Part shown: positions 17,871 to 25,691 of the stretch, piece after piece
Layout: every line of letters begins with the position of its first letter
Position numbering within the stretch: the stretch's first letter is position 1
NCBI GenBank assembly: GCA_016235455.1
Contig: JACRKZ010000087.1
Span: forward strand, 1-49,402
From: Armatimonadota bacterium
GTDB lineage: Bacteria > Armatimonadota > UBA10988
Direction: 5' to 3'
Length of the DNA: 49,402 nt
Notes under the pieces: generated by a model
Seen by the model: only the letters and a program-made list of their open reading frames with translations
What the model was told of the DNA's origin: nothing
Database searches by the model: none
Made by a program: the position numbers and the translations under genes

Positions 17871-17955
17871 GCGGTAGGACTTGGGTTGTGGGACTGTGTG
17901 ACCGGGCACAAGGGTGATCGCGTCCTGCATCGCCCATTCCGAAGTGCCCCAAACC

Positions 17956-17990
17956 GCGACACCGGCTACGAGGGCTGTAGCCGGTGTCGC
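17956..17990. terminator. Terminator-like hairpin
   Basis: A 14-bp perfect stem (GCGACACCGGCTAC and complement) with a 7-nt loop between the convergent MBL-fold gene and the Gly/Pro-rich protein gene. The surrounding 17871-18011 shows no gene. Confidence 0.65.
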
Positions 17991-18011
17991 TGGTCGGGTG
18001 AGGGTGTGTGC

Positions 18012-19676
18012 TCAATCTTGTCGAATATTACCTTTCCAGACAGTCACGATCCGCGAAGGTTGCGACAGCATGCCACTTTTTCTAAGTGCCGCCGCATCGG
18101 ACGCTGAGATGGCCACTCTCTGGCGCGCGCCCTGACCTTCCTTGGCCACAAAGTCGATGGCCAGCGGCCGGATAACCAGGGGCTCGGACCGGCCATTGCG
18201 CTGCATTTCGGTGCTGGCGCGCGCGGCGGCCATGCTGGGCAGGCGCACCACGCCGATGGTGGCGATACGGGGGCCGGTGACCGATCCGACGTGCAAGTCG
18301 TAGCTGCCGGGGTAGTGGTGCCACAGTAGGGCCATCGTATCGACGATGACGCCCGTCGGGCCGCCGCCCTCGTTGCCGCGTCGCGTGGCGACCGCCGTGC
18401 CCGCGCCGCCGCCACCGTTCTGGCCGCCGGGCTGGCCGCCACCACCGCCACCGGGCTTGAGGCCCGGCGAGATGTTGCCGCGCGCGTCGGCCGGGTCGAT
18501 GTCGACCGGCGCGCCGCCGGGGCCGGCCGCGCGCGCGCCGGGCCGCACCGCAACCACGTTGGGCAGGCCGCGGCCGATCTGCGCCAGCACGCTGGGCAGC
18601 CCCGTCGTCGTCGCCGGCGTCAAGCTGGTCAGACTGCCGCCGGGCATGCCCGAGCCGCCGCCGAACGGCGCGAACCCGGTGCCACCACCGCCCGTGCCGC
18701 CAGGACCCGGGCCGATGGCTGTACCGCCGGGCACGCCGGTGTTGATGACCATGCCGCTGCCGCCGCCACCGCGCGAGTAATCGCGCGGCGCGCCGGCCAG
18801 GGCGATCTGACCGCCGCCACCCAGGCCCACCAGGGCCGCGGTGCCGCCGCCGCCGCCACTGCTGCCGATCGGGTCGACCGGCATGCCGGGGATGGTCAGG
18901 CCGCCGCGCAGCGTGGGCAGGCCCTTGCCGCCGGCATACGACAGGCGGTAGCCGTCGGTGGTGGGCGAGAGCGGCTTGGTCCAGCCATTGGCGGTCCGGG
19001 GAGCAATCTCATTGGGGTTGTCACCGCTGCCGGCCACGCCCGCCAGCGGCGAGTTGCCCAGGGCTGGCGCGGTCGGCGTGCCGCCGCGCTCACCCAGTCC
19101 GGGGAACAGTACCGGCGGGCCCGGCCGCCACATGGCCACGCCCACGCGCGGGGCGGAACTCAGCCCACTCGGGCCGCCCAGGGCGGGTACTCCCGTGGGG
19201 CCGTTGGGGGTGCCGGGCTCCATGGCCAACGCCGTGAGCGGGTCACCGGCGCCTGCCTTGGGCCCCTGCGGCACCGCGCGCGTGCCGTCGCCGCCGGTCG
19301 GGCCGAGCGGCGCGCCGGCCCTGCCCCGGTCTGCCGGCTTCCAGGCGCTGCTGACCGCGGGCGCATTGGCGCCGGGCCGGCCGGCTGGCCGGCTGCTGTT
19401 GCCGACGCGCGCGACCTTGAGGGCACTGGTGCTGGCGCGGGGACGAGGTGGCACAATGGCCGGCCTGGTGGTCGGCGCGGGCAGCGGCGTGGCCACCGGA
19501 ATGGGTGTGGCCCGCGTGATGGCGTCCTGGACGGCCATGCCGCTCAGGCGTCGCACGGTCATCGTCGGCTTGGCGTCAATGTCCACCCGGATCGGCTGGA
19601 GCCCGGCGAACAGAGCCACGTTGATACAGACCGACATGGCCAGGCTGGGGCCAAAAGGAAGCTGCCGTCGTCGCAT
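18012..19676 (-). CDS. Gly/Pro-rich membrane-anchored protein of unknown function
   Basis: 554 residues. One N-terminal membrane segment (about residues 10-28, PSLAMSVCINVALFAGL after MRRRQLPFG) places the rest outside the membrane. Residues about 55-430 are low-complexity, rich in Pro, Gly, Ala and Thr, with a very Gly-rich second half (GGGGGTAALVGLGGGG, KPGGGGGGQPGGQNGGG). The last about 110 residues form a possible compact domain (WHHYPGSYDLHVGSVTGPR to VTVWKGNIRQD). The layout resembles TonB-like or wall-spanning linkers, but the TonB C-terminal fold is not evident. The ATG at 19676 has GAGGGTG upstream. It is divergent from the fhaA-rodA-pbpA cluster, so an envelope role is plausible but unproven. 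Confidence 0.75.
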   Translation of the reverse strand: MRRRQLPFGPSLAMSVCINVALFAGLQPIRVDIDAKPTMTVRRLSGMAVQDAITRATPIPVATPLPAPTTRPAIVPPRPRASTSALKVARVGNSSRPAGRPGANAPAVSSAWKPADRGRAGAPLGPTGGDGTRAVPQGPKAGAGDPLTALAMEPGTPNGPTGVPALGGPSGLSSAPRVGVAMWRPGPPVLFPGLGERGGTPTAPALGNSPLAGVAGSGDNPNEIAPRTANGWTKPLSPTTDGYRLSYAGGKGLPTLRGGLTIPGMPVDPIGSSGGGGGTAALVGLGGGGQIALAGAPRDYSRGGGGSGMVINTGVPGGTAIGPGPGGTGGGGTGFAPFGGGSGMPGGSLTSLTPATTTGLPSVLAQIGRGLPNVVAVRPGARAAGPGGAPVDIDPADARGNISPGLKPGGGGGGQPGGQNGGGGAGTAVATRRGNEGGGPTGVIVDTMALLWHHYPGSYDLHVGSVTGPRIATIGVVRLPSMAAARASTEMQRNGRSEPLVIRPLAIDFVAKEGQGARQRVAISASDAAALRKSGMLSQPSRIVTVWKGNIRQD

Positions 19677-19716
19677 AGCACCCTCTAACTCTGGGGCTTA
19701 GACAGCGCTGGGAGCG

Positions 19717-19735
19717 GGTTTGTTCATGACAAACC
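19717..19735. promoter_or_regulatory. Operator-like dyad
   Basis: Perfect 7-bp arms GGTTTGT and ACAAACC around TCATG, 40 nt before the minus-strand Gly/Pro-rich gene and inside the divergent intergenic region. Typical size for a dimeric repressor site. Confidence 0.4.
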
Positions 19736-19770
19736 GGGGAGTCCGATCGCCTGCTCGGGCAGTGCCGCGT

Positions 19771-19793
19771 CTGGCGCCCAACGGGGGCGCCAG
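19771..19793. other. Stem-loop in divergent intergenic region
   Basis: A 9-bp perfect stem (CTGGCGCCC and GGGCGCCAG) with a 5-nt loop, upstream of the fhaA promoter. Role unknown. Confidence 0.4.
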
Positions 19794-19856
19794 CGCCCTC
19801 GCTGTCGCGCTTCGCGTGCGTGCGAGTGAGCCGCGCTCCCCACGCCGACGCGTCGT

Positions 19857-19885
19857 TTGACGCTCGCCGAGGGCCATGCTACAGT
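19857..19885 (+). promoter_or_regulatory. Promoter of the fhaA-rodA-pbpA cluster
   Basis: TTGACG at 19857-19862, a 17-nt spacer and TACAGT at 19880-19885, with an extended TGC ahead of the -10. Transcription should begin about 19891-19893, exactly at the fhaA ATG. Confidence 0.8.
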
Positions 19886-19892
19886 GCCTACA

Positions 19893-20543
19893 ATGGGCCT
19901 ACTCAAGCGGTTGGAAGCTGGTTTGGAGCGGGTCATCGACGGCCTCAGCGCGCGCGCCTTTCGGGGTCGGCTGAGCGAGGCGCAGTTGCTGCGCCAGGTG
20001 GCCGAGGCGGTGGCGCAGGTGCCCGTGCCCGGCGCGTCGGCGCAGGTGGCCAACACCTACCGCATCGGCCTGCATCCCGACGATCTGCCCACCTTCGCCG
20101 CCAACCTGGAGCGGCTGCGCGACCGTTGCGCCGAGGCTGTGCGCGGCTCGGCCCGCACGCGCGGCTGGGTGCGGCCGTTGGGCCTGGAGATCGCCATCGC
20201 CGAGGACCCGACGGCGCTGCCGGGCGAGGCGCGGGTGGCGGCGGCCTACGAGCCCCGGCCGCCACGCGTTGAGTTGGTCAACGCACAGAGCGGGCGCCGG
20301 GTCAGTCTGGGCGCGGAGCCGCTGGTGGTCGGGCGCGAGCCGTCGTGCGGGCTGTGTCTGCCCAATGAGGGCGTATCTCGCCAGCACGCGCGTATAGAGC
20401 TCAGCGGCGGTGACTACGTGGTGACTGACCTGCGCAGTGCCAACGGCACGCAGGTCAATGGCGCGCGCGTGGTGTCGGCTCCGCTGCGCGATGGTGACCA
20501 CGTGGGCTTTGGGCCCGCTGTGTTCGTGTTCACGGTGAACTGA
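19893..20543 (+). CDS. fhaA: FhaA-like protein (DUF3662 + FHA domain)
   Basis: 216 residues. The N-terminal DUF3662-type domain starts MGLLKRLEAGLERVIDGLSA and contains NTYRIGLHPDDL. The C-terminal FHA domain (about residues 130-215) binds phosphothreonine and keeps the key residues: VVGREPSCGL, SRQHARIEL, DLRSANGTQVNG. In Actinobacteria FhaA acts with the polymerase/PBP machinery downstream of PknB-type kinases and is longer. This version lacks the long Pro-rich linker. The ATG start is fixed by homology, yet no Shine-Dalgarno sequence precedes it and the promoter -10 ends 7 nt upstream, so the mRNA is probably leaderless. The stop overlaps the fhaB start by one base. Confidence 0.92.
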   Translation: MGLLKRLEAGLERVIDGLSARAFRGRLSEAQLLRQVAEAVAQVPVPGASAQVANTYRIGLHPDDLPTFAANLERLRDRCAEAVRGSARTRGWVRPLGLEIAIAEDPTALPGEARVAAAYEPRPPRVELVNAQSGRRVSLGAEPLVVGREPSCGLCLPNEGVSRQHARIELSGGDYVVTDLRSANGTQVNGARVVSAPLRDGDHVGFGPAVFVFTVN

Positions 20544-20980
20544 TGCCACTCGAAGCTGCGCTGGCCGCGGGCCGCTATCTGTTTCTGGGTCTGCTGACGC
20601 TGCTGCTCTGGCAGCTCTATCAGGTCGTGCAGCGCGACCTGCGCGCCGTGCGGCGCGCGGCCATGGCCGAGACCGCGCCGGCCCAGGCGCCGCGCGAGCC
20701 GCGGCTGGTGGTCGAGCGCGGACCTAGCCAGGGCCAGGCCTGGTTGTTGCGCAATCCCGTGACCATCGGTCGCTCCGAAGGCAACGACCTGCGGCTGGAG
20801 GACCAGTTCGCCAGTTCGCACCATGCGCGCGTCTATCTCGATGGTCAGACCGTGGTGGTGGAGGATCTGGGCAGCACCAACGGCACCGTGGTCAATGGCG
20901 GGCGCATCGTCGGCGCCGTGGCGGTGACCGCCGGCGCGCGCATCGAGATCGGCGGCACGACGCTGCGAGTGGAGGCCTGA
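20543..20980 (+). CDS. fhaB: FhaB-like membrane-anchored FHA-domain protein
   Basis: 145 residues. An N-terminal membrane helix (YLFLGLLTLLLWQLYQVV) followed by a short charged linker and a cytoplasmic FHA domain (about residues 58-145) with TIGRSEGNDLRL, SSHHARVYLDG and DLGSTNGTVVNG, the residues that hold a phosphothreonine. This is the layout of FhaB/FipA, which recruits phosphorylated partners at sites of wall growth. Translationally coupled to fhaA (TGATG) and 3 nt ahead of rodA. Confidence 0.92.
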   Translation: MPLEAALAAGRYLFLGLLTLLLWQLYQVVQRDLRAVRRAAMAETAPAQAPREPRLVVERGPSQGQAWLLRNPVTIGRSEGNDLRLEDQFASSHHARVYLDGQTVVVEDLGSTNGTVVNGGRIVGAVAVTAGARIEIGGTTLRVEA

Positions 20981-20983
20981 GCC

Positions 20984-22282
20984 GTGGGTCGAGCGCGCGA
21001 GCGAGGGCTGCTGCTGACCGCGCTGTTGGTCGGCCTGACCGGGTCGGCCTTGGTGGCCGTCGTGCATGGCGGTACGTTCGATCCCCAGCAGGCGGACAGC
21101 CTGCCGCGCCAGGCCATCGTCTGGGCCCAGTTGGCGGTGGCCGCGTTCGGCTGCCATTTCGTGCTGGCTCGCCGGGGCTCCGATGCCGACGAGACGCTGC
21201 TGCCGGTGAGCATGGCCCTGACCGGCGTGGGGCTGACGGTCATCTACAGTCTCGATCCGGCCCAGGCGCAGCGCCAGGTGACCTGGCTGTGGCTGGCGTT
21301 GGGTGTGCTGCTGCTCACGGTCATCCGCCTGGTCGACGTGGCCAAGCTGCGTGAGTACGTCTATGTGTGGGGCGCCGGCACGGCCGGCCTGCTGCTGCTG
21401 CCCATCCTGTTTGCCAAGGAGGTCAACGGCGCGCGGCTGTGGATCGACCTGGGCGTGTTCAAGCTCCAGCCGAGCGAGTTGGCCAAGCTGACGCTGGTCA
21501 TGTTCCTGGCCGCCTACCTGAGCAGCGCGCGCGGCGCGGCCATCGCCGAGGCCGACTGGCGCCCGCTCGGGTTGCGGCTTCCCAGCCCGCGCTACCTGGT
21601 GCCGCTGCTGGTCATGTGGGTGGCCGCCATGGTGCTGCTGGTGGCGCTGCGCGACCTGGGCACGGCGCTGCTGTTCTTTGGCACGTTCATCTGCGTGATC
21701 TACGCGGCGACGGCGCAGCCCGGCTATCTGGTGTTCGGCGCCATCAGCTTCACGTGCGGCGCCTGGGCCGCGGCGCAGATGTTCGGCCATGTGCGCAACC
21801 GCATCCAGGCCTGGCTCAACCCGTGGCCCGAGGAGGTACTGGCCAAGTCGGGCTATCAGGTCGCTCAAGGCCTGTTCGCCATCGCCGCGGGCGGCATGGG
21901 TGGCGTGGGCCTGGGCATGAGCCAGATGGTCAACCCGTTCACCGGGCGCACTGTCTTCGCCGCTACCACCGACCTGCCCTTCGCCGCGCTGTGCGAGCAG
22001 ATGGGCCTGTGGGGCGCCGCGCTGGTGGTCGCGCTGTACGGCTTCTGGGTCTACCGCGCGCTGCGCGTGTCGCTCAGTCAGCCAGACAACTTCCGCGCGC
22101 TGCTGGCACTGGGCCTGGGCGTGCTCATGGCGGTGCAGGTGTTCGTCATCATGGGCGGTGTGACCAAGCTTATCCCGCTCACGGGCATCACACTGCCGTT
22201 CATCAGCTACGGCGGCAGCAGCCTGATCAGCAACTTCCTCATGCTGGGCCTGCTTCTGCGTTGCAGCGAGGGCCAGCGATGA
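20984..22282 (+). CDS. rodA: RodA/FtsW-family peptidoglycan glycosyltransferase
   Basis: 432 residues with about ten to twelve membrane helices. SEDS proteins polymerise lipid II into glycan strands together with a class B PBP. Recognisable segments are WIDLGVFKLQPSELAKLTLV, LQPSE-Asp region typical of SEDS proteins, RDLGTALLFFGTF, and the C-terminal PFISYGGSSLISNFLMLGLL. The start is GTG at 20984 with GGAGG eight nt upstream. The last four bases overlap the pbpA start (ATGA), which fits a RodA-PBP pair made in equal amounts. Assigned to RodA rather than FtsW from the neighbour genes, as in the actinobacterial fha-rodA-pbpA-pkn cluster. Confidence 0.93.
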   Translation: MGRARERGLLLTALLVGLTGSALVAVVHGGTFDPQQADSLPRQAIVWAQLAVAAFGCHFVLARRGSDADETLLPVSMALTGVGLTVIYSLDPAQAQRQVTWLWLALGVLLLTVIRLVDVAKLREYVYVWGAGTAGLLLLPILFAKEVNGARLWIDLGVFKLQPSELAKLTLVMFLAAYLSSARGAAIAEADWRPLGLRLPSPRYLVPLLVMWVAAMVLLVALRDLGTALLFFGTFICVIYAATAQPGYLVFGAISFTCGAWAAAQMFGHVRNRIQAWLNPWPEEVLAKSGYQVAQGLFAIAAGGMGGVGLGMSQMVNPFTGRTVFAATTDLPFAALCEQMGLWGAALVVALYGFWVYRALRVSLSQPDNFRALLALGLGVLMAVQVFVIMGGVTKLIPLTGITLPFISYGGSSLISNFLMLGLLLRCSEGQR

Positions 22283-23754
22283 ACCTGCACGAGACCGCGC
22301 CGCGGCTGCTGCGCCTGTTCATCGCCGGGTTCGCGCTGGTCCTGGTGCAGGTGGGCTACTGGACGCTCTACCGCGGTGCGGAGATGGCCAACCACCAGCG
22401 CAATCCGCGCTACTGGACGCGCGTGCGCAGCGTCGAGCGCGGGCGCATTCTGGACAGCCACGGCCAGACGCTGGCCGAGAGCGTGCTCGACACCGAGCCG
22501 GCCAAGAAGGCCGACGACGACCTGCCCAGCGCCCTACGCCGGCATCTCTTCCGGCGGCGCTACCCCCAGGGCGACCTGCTGTCGCATGTGGTCGGCTACA
22601 GCGACTGGCGCCAGGGCCAGTCCGGCGTGGAGAGCGCGCTGAGCAGCTACCTCACGCCGCCCCAGGCGCTGGCCATGCCGCGCAGCTTCTGGGAACTGCT
22701 GTCGCCGCCGCCGCGCCGTGGCGACGACGTGGTGCTGACGCTCGATGCCTCGCTGCAGAAGACCGCCGCGCTGGCGCTGGGCAACCGCGCGGGCGCCGTG
22801 GTGGCCGTGGACGTCCAGACCGGCGCCGTGCTGTGCATGGCCGACTACCCGCGGTTCGACCCGTCGAGCGTGAGCGACGGCAAGGCGTGGGCCAAGCTGA
22901 TCGGCAACAAGGAGGACTATCCGCTGCTGCCGCGGGCCTATGCCGGGCTGTACCCGCCGGGCAGCACGTTCAAGGTGCTGACCGCCGCGGCGGCGCTGCA
23001 GGCGGGCACGGCGACGCCGCAATCCACGTATCAGTGTGATGGCACGGACAAGCTGGGGCACTCCACGGTGAAGTGCGACAAGCGCTCGGGCCACGGCCAG
23101 ATCACGCTTGAGCGCGGCATCGCGCAGTCGTGCAACATCGCCCTGGCGCGCGTGGCATTGGACCTGGGCGCCTCGGCTTGGGAACAGACGGTGTTGGCCA
23201 CGGGCATCACGCAACGGCCGGCACTGTTCCGGCCGGGCACGGGCACGGCGCTGGTGCCGCCCGGCAAGGTGCCCACCGGTGCCGCGCTGGACGGTCCGCA
23301 GTTGGCGGCTTGTGGCTATGGCCAGGGCGCGCTGGCGGTGACACCGCTGTACCTGGCCGGCATGGGGCAGATGCTGGGCAATGGTGGGCTGCGCCATGAG
23401 CCGTACCTGGTGGACCGCATCACCGGCTCGGACGGCAGCGTGCTCTACAAGGGCGCGCCCGACGCGGGCAACCTGGTGGTCTCGGCGTCGGCGGCGCGTG
23501 CCACGCTGGCCATGATGGCCAAGGTGTTCGAGTCCGGCGGCACGGCGGCCGGACTGTCGCGCGGCATGGACCTGGCAGGCAAGACCGGTAGTGCGCAGAA
23601 TCCGCATGGTCAGGCGCACAGCTGGTTCTTGGCCGTGGGTCCGGCGCGGAACCCGCGCGTGGCCGTGGCCGTGGTGGTCGAAAACGCCGGCTGGGGCCGT
23701 GTGGCGGCTGGTCCGGTGGCGGTACAGGTGATGCGCGCGGCGCTCGGCCGTTAG
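22279..23754 (+). CDS. pbpA: Class B penicillin-binding protein (PbpA-like transpeptidase)
   Basis: 491 residues. N-terminal membrane anchor (LFIAGFALVLVQVGYWTLY), a short pedestal domain (RNPRYWTRVRSVERGRILD) and a transpeptidase domain with all three motifs: S229-T-F-K232 in YPPGSTFKV, S284-C-N286 in IAQSCNIAL and K435-T-G in LAGKTGSAQ. It cross-links peptidoglycan in the periplasm, presumably with RodA, whose gene it overlaps by four bases. The size and short pedestal match actinobacterial PbpA more than E. coli PBP2, which is longer. A hairpin begins at the stop codon. Confidence 0.95.
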   Translation: MNLHETAPRLLRLFIAGFALVLVQVGYWTLYRGAEMANHQRNPRYWTRVRSVERGRILDSHGQTLAESVLDTEPAKKADDDLPSALRRHLFRRRYPQGDLLSHVVGYSDWRQGQSGVESALSSYLTPPQALAMPRSFWELLSPPPRRGDDVVLTLDASLQKTAALALGNRAGAVVAVDVQTGAVLCMADYPRFDPSSVSDGKAWAKLIGNKEDYPLLPRAYAGLYPPGSTFKVLTAAAALQAGTATPQSTYQCDGTDKLGHSTVKCDKRSGHGQITLERGIAQSCNIALARVALDLGASAWEQTVLATGITQRPALFRPGTGTALVPPGKVPTGAALDGPQLAACGYGQGALAVTPLYLAGMGQMLGNGGLRHEPYLVDRITGSDGSVLYKGAPDAGNLVVSASAARATLAMMAKVFESGGTAAGLSRGMDLAGKTGSAQNPHGQAHSWFLAVGPARNPRVAVAVVVENAGWGRVAAGPVAVQVMRAALGR

Positions 23755-23772
23755 GCCGAGCGGTGCTCGGCC
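23741..23772 (+). terminator. Two mutually exclusive hairpins at the pbpA stop
   Basis: CGCTCGGCC (23741-23749) can pair with GGCCGAGCG (23754-23762), giving 9 bp with loop GTTA. The same GGCCGAG (23754-23760) can instead pair with CTCGGCC (23766-23772), giving 7-8 bp. The element separates pbpA from pknB. No U-tract follows. Confidence 0.5.
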
Positions 23773-23820
23773 CAGCGGCGGCGCTGACAGGCGGTAGGCT
23801 GGTGTGGTAAGGTGGCAGGC

Positions 23821-25644
23821 ATGTCACAAGCGATGATACTGAGTGGGCGCTATCAGGTCGGCCAGCGGCTGGGCGAAGGCGGCATGGCCATTGTCTTTTC
23901 GGGTACCGACCTGAAGCTGCAGCGGCCGGTCGCCATCAAGATGCTGCGACCGCACCTGGCCGGCGACGCCGAGCTGGTGGCACGCTTCAACCAGGAGGCG
24001 CAGGCCGCCGCGGGCCTCAATCACCCCAACATCGCCGCGGTCTACGACACGGGGCAGGATGCCGGCCGGCGCTACATCATCATGGAGTTGCTGCCCAACA
24101 TCACGCTCAAGCAGCGCATTGTCGAGAGCCGCACCGGCCGTCTGGCGCCCGACGAAGCCATGGGCATCGCCATCGAGGTCGGGCACGCCCTGGCCGCCGC
24201 CCACGCCCATGGGGTCGTGCATCGCGACATCAAGCCGGCCAACATCCTGTTCACCGCCGACGGCCACGTGAAGGTCACCGACTTCGGCATCGCCCGCGCC
24301 TTGGCGCAGACCACCGGCACGGCGACCGGCACCATCCTGGGCTCGCCGCACTACCTGTCGCCCGAGCAGGCGCGCGGTCAGGCCTCGGGTCCGCGCAGCG
24401 ACGTCTACTCGCTGGGTGTGATGCTCTACGAGATGCTCACCGGCCGCACGCCTTACGAGGGCGAGACGCCCGTGGCCATCGCGCTGCAGCATGTGCAGGG
24501 CACGCCGCCGCCGATCCGCTCGGTGGTGCTCGGGGTGCCGGCGCCGCTGGAGGCGGTGGTGGCCAGAGCCATGGCTCGCGAGCCAGAAGCGCGGTTCGGC
24601 ACGGCCAACGAGTTGGTCGCGGCGCTGGAGGCGGTCCGCGCCGGCCTACCCGCGCCGGTGGGCGTGGCGGCCACGCAGGCCTTCGCGCCACCGCCCATGG
24701 ATGCCACCATGGTCATGCCGGCCGTGTCGGCTCCGGCCGGCTACCCGGACCAACCCACGCCGTACATCCCTGTTCAGGAGCGAGGCGGCGGCGACAATCG
24801 CCTGCTGATCATCGGTCTGGCGATCTTCCTCGCCGTCGTCGGCGGACTCACCGTCGGCGTGATGCTCGTGCCGCACGGCGACATGAGCACGGGCGGCACC
24901 GTCACGGGTAGCGCCACGCCGACGCGCAAGCAGATCGTGGTGGAGGACCTGACCGGCAAGGACGCCGAGATGGAACGCGCTCGCCTGGAAGAGCAGTGCA
25001 GAAGCCAGAAGATCCAGCCGCCGCAGGTGCTGGAGATGGGCCAGGAGGACAGTCCGCTGGAGCTTGGTCGCATCACCCGCCAGGAGCCCGCGGCCGGCAC
25101 GAGCATCGACGAGGGCGGCATCATCCGCGTATGGATCAGCACCGGCTTCGAGCGCGTCGACGTACCCGACGTCTTGGGCCTGTCGGTGGCCGACGCCCAG
25201 CAGATGATCACGGGTAAGGGCCTGACCGTCGGCCAGGTCAAGGACGACTACAGCAGCGACTACAACGAGGGCTTCGTCGCCTCGCAAAACCCGGCGCCGC
25301 GGACCAAGGTGCGGGCCAACACGCCGGTCACACTGGTCGTCTCCAAGGGACCCAAACCGCCAGACCCCAACAAGGACAAGCCCAAGGTCCTTCCGCCGGA
25401 CATCACCGTGACGCCCATGGAGCAGCTCGATACTGGCCAGAAGAAGACCCACGTCAAGGTCACGCTGCCCGACGGGTCAGCCGATGCCCGCGTGGAGTTG
25501 CGCTGGCTGGAGGGCGCCCACGGCAGTCCTGGCGGCGGCACGGTCAGCCCCAGCAACGACTTCGAGGCCGAGGTGCGTGGCGATGCCGGCTCCAAGCTTG
25601 GCGTTTTCGTCAACGACAAGGAGCAGAAGGTCATCAACTTCTGA
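23821..25644 (+). CDS. pknB: PknB-like Ser/Thr protein kinase with two PASTA domains
   Basis: 607 residues. Kinase domain about residues 10-270 with GEGGMAIVFSG, the ATP Lys in VAIKMLRPHL, catalytic HRDIKPANI, DFG in VTDFGIAR and GSPHYLSPEQ. A membrane helix follows at about 328-350 (LLIIGLAIFLAVVGGLTVGV). Outside are a first PASTA-like unit (about 375-440) and a clearer second one (VDVPDVLGLSVADAQQMI to PVTLVVSKG). A final 95-residue beta-rich domain of unknown type follows a Pro/Lys linker. PknB kinases sense muropeptides or lipid II and phosphorylate the FHA proteins and wall enzymes. The ATG at 23821 is preceded by AAGGTGG. CTGACA-N18-TAAGGT at 23784-23813 may be its own weak promoter. 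No PstP phosphatase gene is present in the cluster. Confidence 0.95.
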   Translation: MSQAMILSGRYQVGQRLGEGGMAIVFSGTDLKLQRPVAIKMLRPHLAGDAELVARFNQEAQAAAGLNHPNIAAVYDTGQDAGRRYIIMELLPNITLKQRIVESRTGRLAPDEAMGIAIEVGHALAAAHAHGVVHRDIKPANILFTADGHVKVTDFGIARALAQTTGTATGTILGSPHYLSPEQARGQASGPRSDVYSLGVMLYEMLTGRTPYEGETPVAIALQHVQGTPPPIRSVVLGVPAPLEAVVARAMAREPEARFGTANELVAALEAVRAGLPAPVGVAATQAFAPPPMDATMVMPAVSAPAGYPDQPTPYIPVQERGGGDNRLLIIGLAIFLAVVGGLTVGVMLVPHGDMSTGGTVTGSATPTRKQIVVEDLTGKDAEMERARLEEQCRSQKIQPPQVLEMGQEDSPLELGRITRQEPAAGTSIDEGGIIRVWISTGFERVDVPDVLGLSVADAQQMITGKGLTVGQVKDDYSSDYNEGFVASQNPAPRTKVRANTPVTLVVSKGPKPPDPNKDKPKVLPPDITVTPMEQLDTGQKKTHVKVTLPDGSADARVELRWLEGAHGSPGGGTVSPSNDFEAEVRGDAGSKLGVFVNDKEQKVINF

Positions 25645-25691
25645 AGCCAGCGGCGCGCCGCGGCGTTAGGCAGTGGGACAGGACGGACAAG

